A DNA stretch of 64,000 nt from Melastoma dodecandrum (Eukaryota > Streptophyta > Magnoliopsida > Myrtales > Melastomataceae): NCBI GenBank assembly GCA_029817715.1, contig JARUPY010000045.1, positions 930,001 to 994,000 on the forward strand. Reading direction: 5' to 3'. Numbering within the stretch: the stretch's first letter is position 1; each line of letters opens with the position of its first letter. Of the stretch, positions 32,401 to 44,313 are shown piece by piece. The notes under the pieces were generated by a model. That model was not told where the DNA came from, searched no databases, and was given only the letters and a program-made list of their open reading frames with translations. The position numbers and the translations under genes were made by a program.

Positions 32401-35400
32401 AAACTGATCTGCACTGTGCTGCAAGTTATTACATTATAGTGTGCATTTACAAGCCTTTCAATCATTATTATAGCAATGTATATCTGGAGAAGAACGGACA
32501 AACAGAAAGTCTAGCCTTTCAAGGAAGCCAATTGACAAAAGATTTGAAGCCAGCCAGCTGAAAGTGTCAAGCAACAACTTTTAGGCATTCAACACAGAAG
32601 GGCACCCACTGATTACTGGAATATATGTAGGGCACAGAATGAAAACAATAGGACTCTAAGAAAAGACAACTTACTTTACAATAAAACATTATAACCACAA
32701 CACGAATTATAAGAAGTTGTGGGATTGAGATCGAAGAAGAGAAAACATCAGAGCAACTATAAGGAGTTTGCCTTTTTCTTACTTTGGATCCATGAACAAC
32801 AACTCTAAAATTCTGGGAGGAACTTTTGTAAAGTTGATCCAACCTCTCTCGCCAACTTGCAGCTTCATTATCCTTCGGAATGGGCTCAGCAAAGACTAGT
32901 TTGCCTGGATGACCAACCCCGCACATTACGGTCACCAAGCTAACTCAAAGAATTCACCTGAGTGCCACAATGGCCACTAAGCTTACCAAGATTTTTGTAG
33001 ATTTCTTCACATTGATCAAGGCTCATCGACATGATACCAAGAGCAATGGCAAGCATGCCTCCGGTTGACGTCCCACATATAAGATCGAATAACTCATGTA
33101 TCCGCTTTCCAGTTCCCTTCTCGATTTCTTTAAGCATCTGTACAGTGGCTAAGCCTTTCATGCCACCACCGTCCATTGCGAGTATACGCAGTCCCTGCTT
33201 TGGGATCACTCTCCCTCTTGTTGCACGTCGCAGATTTTCATTCTCACCTATAAAAACAACACCACATCAGCTTCTTCCCCTTAAAACATAAGCAGAAGAG
33301 GGGAGATAGGAACAAGAGCATACCCAGAATAGCCAATGCCCGAGCAGCTGCTTTATTTACGCGCGGTTCGGGTGAAGCTGTTAACTGCATTAGGAGCTCC
33401 CTTAAGCTCTCAGAAGCAACCAGAATTTTCCGGTTATCCAAACAAAAACCCAGATTTCCAATGGCCATTAGAGCTAACCTTTGCACCTAGTTAAATTTAA
33501 CAATGGTGATTGCAGTTTTACCGAGAATGACGGTGGAAGAAACTGGAAAAGCCAGTAAAAAAGAACTTACTGCAGGATTTTTGTGGGCACACAAGGATTT
33601 TAAAGATCTCAGCACATCCTTTGTTAGCATCTTCCGTGCAACAACATCGGAACCAAAGGCCAGACTGACAACAACTTGCAAAACAGACAAGACTTCCTCT
33701 TCGGTGATGAATCTTAGTGCTGTTTCGATGGGTTGCATGATATCACATTTCATCAACTTAATGGCCACAGAGACATCTGCAGCAAGAGAAGAAAGTGCAG
33801 AACATGCTTGTTGTACCTGCCAAAAGTTACAAACCATTCAATCAACATAACAACACAAGCAGACCAAAAAAAAAAAAAAAAATGCACATACCACATGTCG
33901 GTTGTCACTGCTTATCATGCTTATCAGCTGTCTTACAGCATTCTCATCTTTACCCACAAAGGTGCGATTTCCCTGGTCTTCCATTATCTTTGCCAATGCC
34001 GATGCCAGTAAAGGGTGGTGACAGGAGGAAAAACGAAATATGAGAGAGAAAAATGGACTAAGCTTATGTTTAGACGCGCCAAAGTATGAATTGTTCTCCG
34101 TCTGCATGGCCCACAGCGAATTGTTCTCAGTTACCCACATCATGAAAATCCAAAGCTGAGTAATAATAGTATTACCTCTATTTTAACATTCACTGATCGC
34201 AGCTTTTCATCTGAGACAATTTTAATGCCCGCTAGAGACAAATGGCGTAGCTTTCGCAGGGGTAGGATTTCTGGGAGGAACTCAAGGGGATTCCCAAAGA
34301 GTCTGAGAACTTGCAGTTCTGACATAGCTCTGCAATCAACCACACAATTTAAAACCAATATTCATAAGAAAAAAAACTAGGAAATCTACATCAATTCTGG
34401 AAAGTACACCAACCTAAAATCAAGAAGAGGACGGACAAGTTTGTTGTTCTCCAACGACAACTCCTCCAGTTCCACACATTGCCGAAGTTCTACTGCTCAT
34501 GTTCCAACAATTCCAATGAGTGAGTACATGCAAAACCATGACATTGACTTTGAAGTAAACTGACCAAAAGCATTTCAATTCAAAGGCCTTCATTGCTCAC
34601 CTGGGACGGAAACCAGCATGTTGTTGTCGACACTAAGAACCCTTAACTTTTTCAGTTTTCCCAGTTCAGGTGGCAGAACCGAAAGCTTATTATTGTCAAG
34701 GAGCATTTTCTTCAGAAGTGGTAACCAGGTGATCTCCACAGGCAGGACCTGTCAATATCAATGGTTGAAAAATCTACACTTCTGCAATCAACACTCTTGA
34801 CATATCAGTCTCATCTCAATCATACAGAATGCCCCACTTCAGCCAAAGTCATACATCTGATTTCATCATTACTACTGGTTATGAAGCTAGATTGGATAGT
34901 TGATCGCGCAGGATTCTGAAATAGTGAACGACACAAATGTGTCGAAAAACAAAACTTCTCATCGAAATTAGCACAATGCAGCATTCTAAGATCAGTCTAA
35001 TTTGCTGTAAGAAATGTTAGGAAAATACTCACAGCCAATCCACAACCACAGAGACTAACTACCGTCAAACTACTCCAGTGCCCACCACGAACTCCCCCAC
35101 CAGATTCAGCAGCGGCAACCCTAGAACCAGCAAAATCCCACCGCAAAAGCCTAGCCAACACCCCTGCTCCGCCATCTCCTTCCTTTCCCGAACCACCAGG
35201 CTTCCTCCCCATCCTAACGCCCCTCAGTTCCTCCCTCCTCTTCTCCACCCCCATCACCACCCTCACTACCTCCTCCCCCACCGTCTCACTACCGTTGCAG
35301 CCATCGCCATCCCCTCGTACACAGCTCAACTGAACAGATACAGAGTCCTGCCCCGACGGCGCAGAGACCATCAGCTGAGACTGCAGCCGCAGCACCACCT

Positions 35401-35602
35401 GATCCTCGTCATCCCCGCCGTTCCAATCAAACTCCGCCCTAACCCCGTTTTCAAGATCCTTCCCTGACACCAAGGCCGAACCAGACGACGGTGAAGAGGA
35501 CGCCGACGGCCGATCCGGCACCGACGCAGCCGACTCCTCTGCCCCGTACGTCAGGGTCAGGTGGAAGGCGTCCGAGGGACGGTTCCATCCGACCCAGGAC
35601 AT
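29488..35602 (-). CDS. PLA1: Patatin-like phospholipase A-I (LRR-ARM-patatin)
   Basis: Homologue of Arabidopsis pPLAI (At1g61850), a lipid acyl hydrolase acting on galactolipids and phospholipids and linked to basal jasmonate and defence. Eighteen exons join in phase: 35602-35033, 34748-34601, 34492-34414, 34329-34176, 34101-33892, 33816-33571, 33486-33324, 33247-32987, 32904-32783, 32418-32257, 32088-31896, 31796-31660, 31562-31424, 31304-31098, 30998-30527, 30441-30225, 30126-30037 and 29934-29488. The product has 1338 residues. LRRs occupy about 180-315 (LDNNKLSVLPPELGKL, LFGNPLEFLPEILPL) and armadillo-like helices about 340-520. The patatin core has DGGGMKG (549-555), nucleophile GTSTG (Ser584) and WQDGA (Asp776), a complete Ser-Asp dyad. 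An acidic stretch (EEEIEEEEEIEPP) lies near the C-terminus. ATG at 35602 opens MSWVGWNRPS, the expected N-terminus. No lesion is seen. Confidence 0.95.
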
Positions 35603-35639
35603 TTTAAGTGAATCAAATTGACACCCAGGTGATGATTCC

Positions 35640-38190
35640 GATCGGCATTAACAAAGTCGGGCTAAAGATCGAAGCTTGAATCACTTCCGCCGATCGAAGT
35701 AGGAAACACATCACTACTTAACTGGGAGCAATGAAAAACAATAACGATTGGAGCAGCTGGGGAAACGTGGGATTTAGGGGGGAGTGGGAAACGGAGGAGA
35801 CGGGAGAGAGATTTGAGATTGAATGTTGTTGTTGAAGACAGATGCAGAGGTTTTGTCGGGAGGGGAGGAGAGAAAATTGGAGGTTAAGTAGTTGTTCTTT
35901 GTTCTTCTTTTCTTCACCCCTCGGTCTTTGTGATTAAATCTAATCTTTTGCTTAATCTGATTACATTTTAATTCGAGTATAGTATTAATTTAGATTAGTA
36001 TTGTATTACTATTATTTCTTAATGGTTCAATTAGAGTGTAAAATAATTTTTATTTTTGGAAATTATTATTATTTTTGCTTTTTACTTCTTCCTTAGTTGT
36101 TTTCTCCTTATTAATCACAAAAAATAGTCTTATAATTAACCCTAAAAATACTAGTGCGACGTATTATATATTTTACTTTTAATAAATCTGATTACTTTTT
36201 ATTTCTGAGTATAGTATTAATAGATATTATTTTTAAATTTTTTATTGTTTTTGGACTTAAAAAAACAATTTGCTTTTACCTATTCCTTTGGTTGTTTCCT
36301 TTTTGGGCGATTTTACGAAAGTGGTCATTTTTCCTTATTCCAAAATGTGTGGAATTTTCATAGGTCTGAATTTTAATAAGAAAAATGGAATTGGCGTGTT
36401 CTTTCTTTTTGGAAAACATAATTATATCAATGATGCATCACTCACACCGAATTTACTTAAAAAAAATTCGATATTAAAAGCATCGAATTTAAATTCCTAA
36501 AAAAGAATTTGATGTTTTTTTAAAAAACAATTTTTTTAAATAAATTAATTAGTATTTCTAATACCGAATTATTAACATTAATAAAAAAATATTATTTTAA
36601 TCAATATATTTAAAAAATATTTTACGAAAGGGAATTACTACAAGCTTTTAAATTTCCTTATTATTTCATAAAAAAAAAACATTTTATAACCAAATGATAT
36701 ATAGGAAACAATTCATCTTTGATCCATTACACACCGACAATATGTAGGACAAGAAGAGGGATCACAAATGTTGACGAGGTCGTGCATGGTGAAACAAAAA
36801 AAAAAAAGAAATAGAAATAAATAAAAAAAAGTCATATTTGTACATAAAATGTGTACCTAACTAGTTAGACTTGATTGATAACCTAAACAGCCACATTAAA
36901 TAAGATGTTAGAGCTACTGGGTCCACTCCACGTGTATACATACTTCTAGAAAACGTGACTGCCACAAGGCACTCCTAATCGGATGTTCCTACAATCTCGC
37001 GCGGCCGCGGTCGGGCTGGAGGACGATGTTTTCCCGATATGTGTTACCGTGCGTTGGTCCTGGGATCATTCCAAGGGCGCAGATTAATGGTAGAGCTCCT
37101 TGTTGCTGTGGTCCATCTAGGAGGAGATCCACCTGAGCTGCCCATTAGGCTTGTGGCCTCGACGAGGTTGGCGCATCTTCTACATATCGGGACTGCTCCT
37201 CGGAGGTTTTGCCAGTCGGACCACCGACCACTGCCAAGTCTCACGATCCCATTCTGCTCTCTTTTCATGGCCAGACAACTCAATGAGGCAGGTCAAGTTC
37301 TTTTCGCGGTCGAGAGACTGCATATTCACGTCTTGAATATGCATGCAAGAGGCCCCGACAACCCCCCAAAGCCAAGCCTGGTGGGCCTTATTAATGGGCC
37401 GATAACTAGTTGAGGAGCCCTGCAGTAATGGGCCCACGTTATTAAGTTCAGGCCCATTTAGTGAAAGGCATCACGGCATGGACTAGTCCGGACACGGCTG
37501 CCTCGCCGAAGAATCATCGGGCTGCTCAACTGGCGTTCGACTGGTCGATGTGAATAGTTTTGGGGATATCGCAAGTCGCTCGGTGGATCCACAGTAATTG
37601 AGAGAGAGAGAGAGAGAGAGAATGTGGCGATGCCAAAAGGAGCAAAAGACGTGAGGTTATAAGATCACCTTTTGCTTAGTTAGATCGAAGATCATCTCGA
37701 GGATCAATGCTTTTCACGACCGTCTGTGCTAGAGAAGATAACCGGCAACCATCTTACGGCCGAGGTGATCGAGAAACCGCGAATACTAACTAACCGGAGG
37801 CCCGTGTTTCCGCATCCGGCTCTAGAAAATACACCTCGACGTGAAGATAAAGCTTCGAAAATGGTAATTAAGAACAATAAATCAAATATTTTTGAAACCT
37901 TTGTGATTCACCGAGCTTCGTCTTCGTCCGCAAAAGAAATTTTCGAGGGGGCCTGTTTAACATGGAAAATTTTGTATGTTTCCTCATCTGTCAGCTTTTT
38001 CGTAATCATGTCCCAGATTCATCGAACCCATTTCTTTTTCAATATTTTCGAAAACATTTTTGTGCGATTTGTTAAAACATAAAGATTTATTCTTGCTCGT
38101 CGTTATATTAATCGTTTTGTTCTCAGACAAGAATAGTTCTCTTATTCTCATTGAGAGTAGAAGGCCGTTCCTTCGAATTTTTGACGGAAA
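35640..38190. other. Spacer between phospholipase and CNL B
   Basis: The first 250 bp is the phospholipase 5' UTR/promoter side. From 35930 to 36950 the sequence is very AT-rich with no gene. From about 36990 to 37450 a GC-richer island has short open frames on both strands, none recognisable. A (GA)n microsatellite lies at 37600-37621. From 37650 to 38190 I see nothing coding. Confidence 0.5.
37600..37621. repeat. (GA)11 microsatellite
   Basis: Uninterrupted dinucleotide run of about 22 bases in the spacer upstream of CNL B. Confidence 0.95.
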
Positions 38191-38224
38191 ACCGAAAATT
38201 TGCGAAGAGTATTTCTATTAAAAT

Positions 38225-38460
38225 AAAAGAAGGATTTAAGTGAGTATGCGACATAACATGAAAGTAACGACATGTAAAAAAAAAATTCACACACGTTTGA
38301 ATAAATCGACGAAATATATGAACAGTAACATGATATATAAGAAAAAAAATTTACCCATATTTGAACAAATCACCGACATGTCTGAACAGTTGTCAATGTC
38401 GACGGTTTTCGACAGTTACATATCCAAACTCACGTTAGTTCCGGACACGAGATTTTAAGC
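38225..38460. repeat. Inter-NLR spacer repeat (GACATGTCTGAACAG family)
   Basis: AT-rich block with two imperfect internal units containing TTCACACACGTTTGAATAAA and TTTGAACAAATCACC plus GACATGTCTGAACAG, ending near CGGACACGAGATTTTAA. Related copies occur at 43595-43860, 22560-22770 and partly at 21560-21720, always in NLR spacers. Confidence 0.75.
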
Positions 38461-38898
38461 GTGACTCAATTATTTTTTAAAAAAAGAATGTTAGGTCGAA
38501 ATTAGAAAGAGGAAAAGGAACGTACCGAGTCTTAGACTCATGTGTTTGTTTTTTAAAATTCGAATTACAATTCGTGGTGTGATGTGTTGTAATGTGTTTA
38601 GGCCTTTTGTTTTGGTTGCTAAACCATCAACTTGGCAACTTGCGGCGGGAGGTGGGCGGAGGTTGTCCTAAACTCAAGTGGCGGACGTCTACTTTGACGA
38701 AACTACAAACTCCCTTTTTTGAACCAAACTACAGAACGAAGGCGGAGGTTTTAGCTAACCTTCGACGAATTTGCTAGTCTGACGACAAGATCGACCAACT
38801 CATCGTGGTCAATCATACACTCATCTACAAAAAATGTTATCATGTTATCCAGCGAAGGGAGAACAAGTGGATGTGGATGGTTGTGGTGGTATTCACAG

Positions 38899-38905
38899 TA
38901 TAAAG
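38899..38905 (+). promoter_or_regulatory. TATA box candidate of CNL B
   Basis: TATAAAG lies 73 bp upstream of the preferred ATG (38972), conserved at 44241-44247 before CNL C. Its position supports translation from 38972 rather than from the further upstream in-frame ATG at 38834. Confidence 0.5.
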
Positions 38906-38971
38906 AAAAGCCGACAAGTTTTACTCAGAAACAAAGGAAGAGTAAGAAAGGAAAGAGATCCCCAAGAGAGA

Positions 38972-41900
38972 ATGGATTTAGTTTCTTCCCTCCTCAAACT
39001 GGCCGGCTCTCAACTCCTGGAAGAGTATGCCCTGATCAACGGCATCTCCGACAAGCTCGAGACGTGGGGTAGGAAGCTGCGGATGATCCAACCCGTGATG
39101 GATTCGGCCGAGGAGAAGCAGATGAACGGCGACCCAGACGCTGACCAGTGGCTCTCGGAACTCAGGGACGTCGCCTACGACATGGAAGACATCCTCGAAC
39201 ACTTCTCTGTCGATGCCCAGCGGAATGTGTCCAAGGCGCAGGCCTTGTCGCGGTCGTCTAGACTTCCCTACTCCCTCATCTCTTTCTGCTCTGGTTTCCG
39301 CCCGCGTACCCTTATCTCGAGTCATTGTATGGCGAACGAGATCGAGGAAGTCAACCGAAGATTGGAGGGAGTCATTGGCGACATGTCCTTGCGCGGGTTC
39401 GTCCAGAATCACAGTAACGGTTGTCCCTCTCGTGCCCACATAGTCCAGGATCGTTTTTTCACCACCTCCCTGCCCGAACCCAAGTTCGTCGGCAGGGAGA
39501 AGCAAATGGAGGAGCTGCTCACTCGGTTGACTGGTACCGAAGCCACCAACGACTCCGTCCGGCCCTTTACGGTTGTTTCGATCGTGGGGATGGGCGGAAT
39601 TGGTAAAACTACCATGGCGCAACAGCTGTATAGTCACGAGTCCTTGAACAAGGAGTCTTTTCCGGCCAAAGCGTGGGTTTGTGTTTCGGACGTATTTGAC
39701 AGGGTTGCCATCACGAAGAGAATCCTGGACCAAGTAGCGCCATTTTCGTCCGATAAGGAGAACGATCCGAATAAGCTTCAGAAACAGCTCCAGGAGAAAC
39801 TCTCTGGTAATGATCTGAATAAGCTTCAGAACCTGCTCCAGGAGAAACTCTCTGGTAATGATCCGAATAAGCTTCAGAACCTGCTCCAGGAGAAACTCTC
39901 TGGTAATGATCCGAATAAGCTTCAGAACCTGCTCCAGGAGAAACTCTCCGGTAAGAAGTTCTTCATTGTGTTGGATGATGTGTGGAATGATAAGTACGAC
40001 GAGCTCGAGTCTCTGCTTAGACCTTTGTATGATGGGAGTAAAGGTAGCAAAATACTCCTCACTACAAGGAACCTCCAGGTTGCCAAATTGGTTGGTGACC
40101 GTGATCCAAGGCGGCTAGACATGCTGTCGCCAGAAGAGAGTTTGTGTTTGCTAGCCTATCACTCCATTGGCGAGGAAAACTTTGAACGGCATCCTCGTCT
40201 TCAGGATGTTGCCGTTCAATTAGCAGCAAAGTGTAAGGGGCTGCCTCTTTCAATTAAGGCGATCGGAGGGCTGCTCCGTTGTTCGGGAAGTGATGATGAA
40301 AAATGGAAGAAAGTATTGGCCGACAATATTTGGAACAGAGAGGACGGATCGGGAATGATTCCTCCTGCTTTGAAGTTAAGCTACGTCCATCTTCCCCGTC
40401 ACTTGAAGAGATGTTTCGCAGCTTGTGCGTTATTCCCGAAGGATTACGTATTCGACCAGGATGAGGCGATTCAAGTGTGGATCATACAGGGTTTGCTGCA
40501 CAAGGGGACCGGGAAAACATACCGAGACGTTGGGATGGAAAATCTCCGTCATTTAGAAGCCGTGTCTCTAATCGAAAAAGCGAATGACGGGAAGACCAGT
40601 TATTCAATACACGATCTCTTCAGCGATCTCGCCAAATCAATCATGGTCACCGTATACTTCAGCTCGGATGACTCTAAAGAAGGCTCCGTACAAGAAGACT
40701 TGCTTGGTAATGTGCGTCATTCGATGATGATTGCACAAGAATTCGAAACGTTTCTCCCTAGCAGATTTGACGTGTATCGCTCGATGGAGAAGCTGAGAAC
40801 GTTTATGCTTTCTCCAGTGTCTGGATTCCACTTTGCGTACGTCACTGTCCCCCAGAAAGTTCTTCATGACTTGATAATGGATAAGAAGAACCTGAGGATG
40901 TTGTCCCTGCGTTGCTTGAATATCGGCAAGGTGCCGGATCGGATTGGAGAGTTGAAGCTTCTCCGCTCCATCGATTTAACTCACACGTTTCTTGAAGTAC
41001 TGCCGGAATCAATTTGTGACTTGGTCGAGTTGCAATCTTTGCTGCTTCCATGGTGTAGACAACTTAAGGAGTTGCCGAGGAATATCCATAGGTTGACTAA
41101 GCTTCTCCACCTCGACATAAGAGGCACGGAAGAATTAACGGAAATGCCGCCGCGTATTGGCGAGCTGACGAATCTCGAGATACTTTCCGACTTTATCGTG
41201 GGAAACGGCTTGGAGTTGAAGAACTTGGGACCACTCAAATACCTTCAACGGGAGCTGCAACTTCGTAATTTGCAGGCTGTAGATGACGTCGGAGATGCGA
41301 GGATTGCCGATCTACGTGAAAAGGAGGCACTTCTCGAGTTAAGCTATGATTGGGGGTCAAGTCCTGGAACTTCAAGCGGAAATGACCACCAATTAACGGT
41401 CCTTGAGCATCTGCAACCTCCGAAAAAGGTCGAGTCCCTCACTATACAGGGCTACGGAGGCAAAAGATTCGCATCCTGGTTTGGTGATCCATGTATGAAT
41501 AATGTCGTGAGCATAACTTTGAAGGGATGCAAGAGTGTACTCTCGCTTCCGACATTTGGAAGACTTCCCTCTCTGGAAAGCTTGGTGATTGAAGATCTCG
41601 AGGCGGTCTCTTTGGTAGGCGAGGAGTTTTACGGGACCGAAAGACCATTTCAGTCCTTGAAGACACTGGAGTTTGAGAACATGGGAGCTTGGGAGAAATG
41701 GTCTTCCTATGGATATCACGAGGAGAACAAGCCATTCCCTCATCTTCGCGAACTAAGGGTGAAGAAGTGTCCCAATCTGACCGAATGCCCAGCTCTTAGC
41801 CTTCCATCTCTGGTCGAGATTGATATTGATGGTTGCAATGAAGGACTGTTGAATTGTTTGACTGACCTTACATCAATGACCAAGATGAACATTCGCAAGG

Positions 41901-43063
41901 TTTCGGAACTGGTTCACTTCGACGAGAGGTTCTCGGCCTATTGGGTCGTTCTCAAAGAGATGGGAATTAGGCATTGTCCTCAGCTCAAGTCGTTCAGAGA
42001 CGTGGAATGCAGGAAACAAGTTTCCGTACTCAATTCTCCGAATGAAACCAGCGTTGTTGATTGCGGGACGCTCTCTTCTTTCCCCAGTTCAGATCTCCCT
42101 CCCACATTGAGAAAGCTGACACTTCGCGGCTGTCCGAATCTCCCGTCACAGCTCATCTGCAGCAGGCTTCCGGAATCTCTTGAGGAGCTTTACCTAAAAA
42201 AGCTCGAGGGGCTCGTGTCAATTACAGGTCTACCAGCTGAAGGTACTCGCCTCTGTCGATCCCTATGCGTGCTCGAAATTCGCAACTGCAATAGTTTGAT
42301 GACTTTGCCGGGAAGCTTGCAACATCTGTCCGCCCTTTCCGAGCTTGTTGTCAAGCGTCTCCCATCATTAGAGATCGACTGCTTCCCTGCACTCCCCTGC
42401 AACTTGTCGAGTTTTGTGCTTAAGCGTTGTCCAAAGGTGAAGTCCCTGCCTCATGATATGCATAGCCTCAAGTGCCTCAAAACACTATCTATTACTTTCT
42501 GTGATGGCATCATGGGATTAACGAGCGGAGGTTTGCCTCCGAACCTGGAAGTCCTTACGGTAAGGGTATGTCGGAATCTGAGTCAACCAATTGAGGACTG
42601 GGGACTACGCGGACTCACCGCCTTGCAGGAGTTGAGATTATGTGGAAAAATGGAATGTGTGGATGAGATGGAGTGTTTCCCGCCATCTCCCATGGCCTGG
42701 AGTCAACTGCTCCCTTCGTCCCTGGCCGAACTGGTTCTTCAGAAGATGAAGAAGTTGGAGAGGGTAGGTTGCGGACTCAAAGCCCACCTCACCTCCTTTC
42801 GAGACTTGTGGATTTCTGAGTGTCCGAGGATGAAGTACTTGCCAGACGACGGAAGCCTGAGCTCGCTCGAGAGGCTAGGGATCATCAGCTGCCCCATGAT
42901 GGAGAAGAGACTGCCTAAATATTGGCCCCTCATTCAACACATCCCAGTCCTTCATATCGAGAATTTTTCGAATACGTCGGAGCCATCAAGTGGCGCTTCT
43001 ACTCCTTGTTCGCCTGACTCGATTGATTCCAGTTTCTTCAGTGATGACAGCATAGAATTATAG
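38972..43063 (+). CDS. CC-NB-ARC-LRR immune receptor B with expanded NB-ARC
   Basis: Intronless, 1363 residues from the ATG at 38972 (MDLVSSLLKL). An in-frame ATG at 38834 would add 46 residues but lies 5' of the TATA candidate. The coiled coil has YDMEDIL. In NB-ARC, the P-loop GMGGIGKTT is at 206-214, kinase-2 LDDVW at about 334-338, then GSKILLTTRN, GLPLSIKAIGG and CFAACALFPKDYVF; the MHD position reads I546-H547-D548. Between RNBS-A and kinase-2 it carries four consecutive copies of a 16-residue unit that A and C have once. LRRs follow to about residue 1330, then a Ser/Pro-rich tail (SGASTPCSPDS). N-terminal half and flanks resemble CNL C, while a roughly 640-bp LRR segment is almost identical to CNL A. 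The frame is open throughout; whether the expanded NB domain is functional is unknown. Confidence 0.94.
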   Translation: MDLVSSLLKLAGSQLLEEYALINGISDKLETWGRKLRMIQPVMDSAEEKQMNGDPDADQWLSELRDVAYDMEDILEHFSVDAQRNVSKAQALSRSSRLPYSLISFCSGFRPRTLISSHCMANEIEEVNRRLEGVIGDMSLRGFVQNHSNGCPSRAHIVQDRFFTTSLPEPKFVGREKQMEELLTRLTGTEATNDSVRPFTVVSIVGMGGIGKTTMAQQLYSHESLNKESFPAKAWVCVSDVFDRVAITKRILDQVAPFSSDKENDPNKLQKQLQEKLSGNDLNKLQNLLQEKLSGNDPNKLQNLLQEKLSGNDPNKLQNLLQEKLSGKKFFIVLDDVWNDKYDELESLLRPLYDGSKGSKILLTTRNLQVAKLVGDRDPRRLDMLSPEESLCLLAYHSIGEENFERHPRLQDVAVQLAAKCKGLPLSIKAIGGLLRCSGSDDEKWKKVLADNIWNREDGSGMIPPALKLSYVHLPRHLKRCFAACALFPKDYVFDQDEAIQVWIIQGLLHKGTGKTYRDVGMENLRHLEAVSLIEKANDGKTSYSIHDLFSDLAKSIMVTVYFSSDDSKEGSVQEDLLGNVRHSMMIAQEFETFLPSRFDVYRSMEKLRTFMLSPVSGFHFAYVTVPQKVLHDLIMDKKNLRMLSLRCLNIGKVPDRIGELKLLRSIDLTHTFLEVLPESICDLVELQSLLLPWCRQLKELPRNIHRLTKLLHLDIRGTEELTEMPPRIGELTNLEILSDFIVGNGLELKNLGPLKYLQRELQLRNLQAVDDVGDARIADLREKEALLELSYDWGSSPGTSSGNDHQLTVLEHLQPPKKVESLTIQGYGGKRFASWFGDPCMNNVVSITLKGCKSVLSLPTFGRLPSLESLVIEDLEAVSLVGEEFYGTERPFQSLKTLEFENMGAWEKWSSYGYHEENKPFPHLRELRVKKCPNLTECPALSLPSLVEIDIDGCNEGLLNCLTDLTSMTKMNIRKVSELVHFDERFSAYWVVLKEMGIRHCPQLKSFRDVECRKQVSVLNSPNETSVVDCGTLSSFPSSDLPPTLRKLTLRGCPNLPSQLICSRLPESLEELYLKKLEGLVSITGLPAEGTRLCRSLCVLEIRNCNSLMTLPGSLQHLSALSELVVKRLPSLEIDCFPALPCNLSSFVLKRCPKVKSLPHDMHSLKCLKTLSITFCDGIMGLTSGGLPPNLEVLTVRVCRNLSQPIEDWGLRGLTALQELRLCGKMECVDEMECFPPSPMAWSQLLPSSLAELVLQKMKKLERVGCGLKAHLTSFRDLWISECPRMKYLPDDGSLSSLERLGIISCPMMEKRLPKYWPLIQHIPVLHIENFSNTSEPSSGASTPCSPDSIDSSFFSDDSIEL
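39761..39952 (+). repeat. Four tandem 48-bp units within CNL B NB-ARC
   Basis: Units 39761-39808, 39809-39856, 39857-39904 and 39905-39952 each encode a variant of NDPNKLQNLLQEKLSG. Unit 1 has KQ for NL, unit 2 has L for P, and units 3 and 4 encode identical peptides and differ by only about one base. CNL C has a single unit at the same place (about 45104-45151), as does CNL A (NDLNKLHNLLKEKVSG). The repeat length is a multiple of three, so the frame is kept. Confidence 0.97.
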
Positions 43064-43266
43064 CCTCCCTTTTTATGCTGTATCAAGTTTGTTATTTCTT
43101 TTTCAGCTTATTATCCATGATTGAAGTTTTGCACAAACACATTACCATGGAGTAGTGATTTTCTCCATGTCATGTGATATTTGGTTTTCATTCAAATATT
43201 TATAGATTTGGTTTCGGTTTCTGCGGAAGATACTCTCGAGCAGAGTTTTACCGTGTTCGCCTCGAA

Positions 43267-43562
<296 letters not shown>

Positions 43563-43594
43563 AGGAGTTTGGGATCCAAATTTGCGGAGTATTT

Positions 43595-43860
43595 GTATTA
43601 AAAAAAGAAGCGACTGAAGTGAGTTTGAGACACAGCATGATAGTAATGACATGTACGAAAAAAATTCACACATGTTTGAATAAATCTGCGACACATCTGA
43701 ACAGTAAAATGATATATATATAAAAAAATTCACCCATGTTTGAACAAATCGCCGACATGTCTGAACAGTTACCGATGTCGACGATTTTCGATAGTTACAT
43801 GTTCAAACTCACGCTAGTCTCGGATGCGAAATTTTAGCCATGACCCGATTTTTTTTTTTA
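43595..43860. repeat. Inter-NLR spacer repeat, copy upstream of CNL C
   Basis: Same block as 38225-38460, with TTCACACATGTTTGAATAAA, a TATATATA run, GACATGTCTGAACAG and GTCTCGGATGCGAAATTTTA. It begins 18 bp after the duplication junction. Confidence 0.8.
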
Positions 43861-44240
43861 AAAAGAATGTTACGTCGAAGTTAGGTCGAAATTAGTAAGA
43901 GGAAAAGGAACGAACCGAGTCTTAGACTCATGTGTTTGTTTTTTAAAATTCGAATTACAATTATTGGTGTTGTGTGTTGTAATGTGTTTAGGCCTTTTGG
44001 GCGGAGGTTTTCCTAATCTCAAGTGGCGGACGTCTACTTTTACGAAACTACAAACTGCTTTTTTTGGACCAAACTACAGAACGAAGGCGGCGGCTTTTAG
44101 CTAACCTTCGACGAATTTGCTTGTCTGACGACAAGATCGACCAACTCATCGTGGTCAATCATACACTCATCTACAAAAAATGTTATCATGTTATCCAGCG
44201 AAGGGAGAACAAGTGGATGTGGATCTGGTGGTATTCACAG

Positions 44241-44247
44241 TATAAAG
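44241..44247 (+). promoter_or_regulatory. TATA box candidate of CNL C
   Basis: TATAAAG 73 bp before the ATG at 44314, in the same context (ATTCACAGTATAAAG) as before CNL B. Confidence 0.5.
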
Positions 44248-44313
44248 AAAAGCCGACAAGTTTTACTCAGAAACAAAGGAAGAGTAAGAAAGGAACGAGA
44301 TCCCCAAGAGAGA

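Noticed and set aside
38834..38971. 46-residue N-terminal extension of CNL B, with a 42-residue counterpart before CNL C
   Set aside because: It lies upstream of the TATAAAG candidate, has no coiled-coil resemblance, and CNL A has an in-frame stop there. MDLVSS/MDIVSP is the conserved start.
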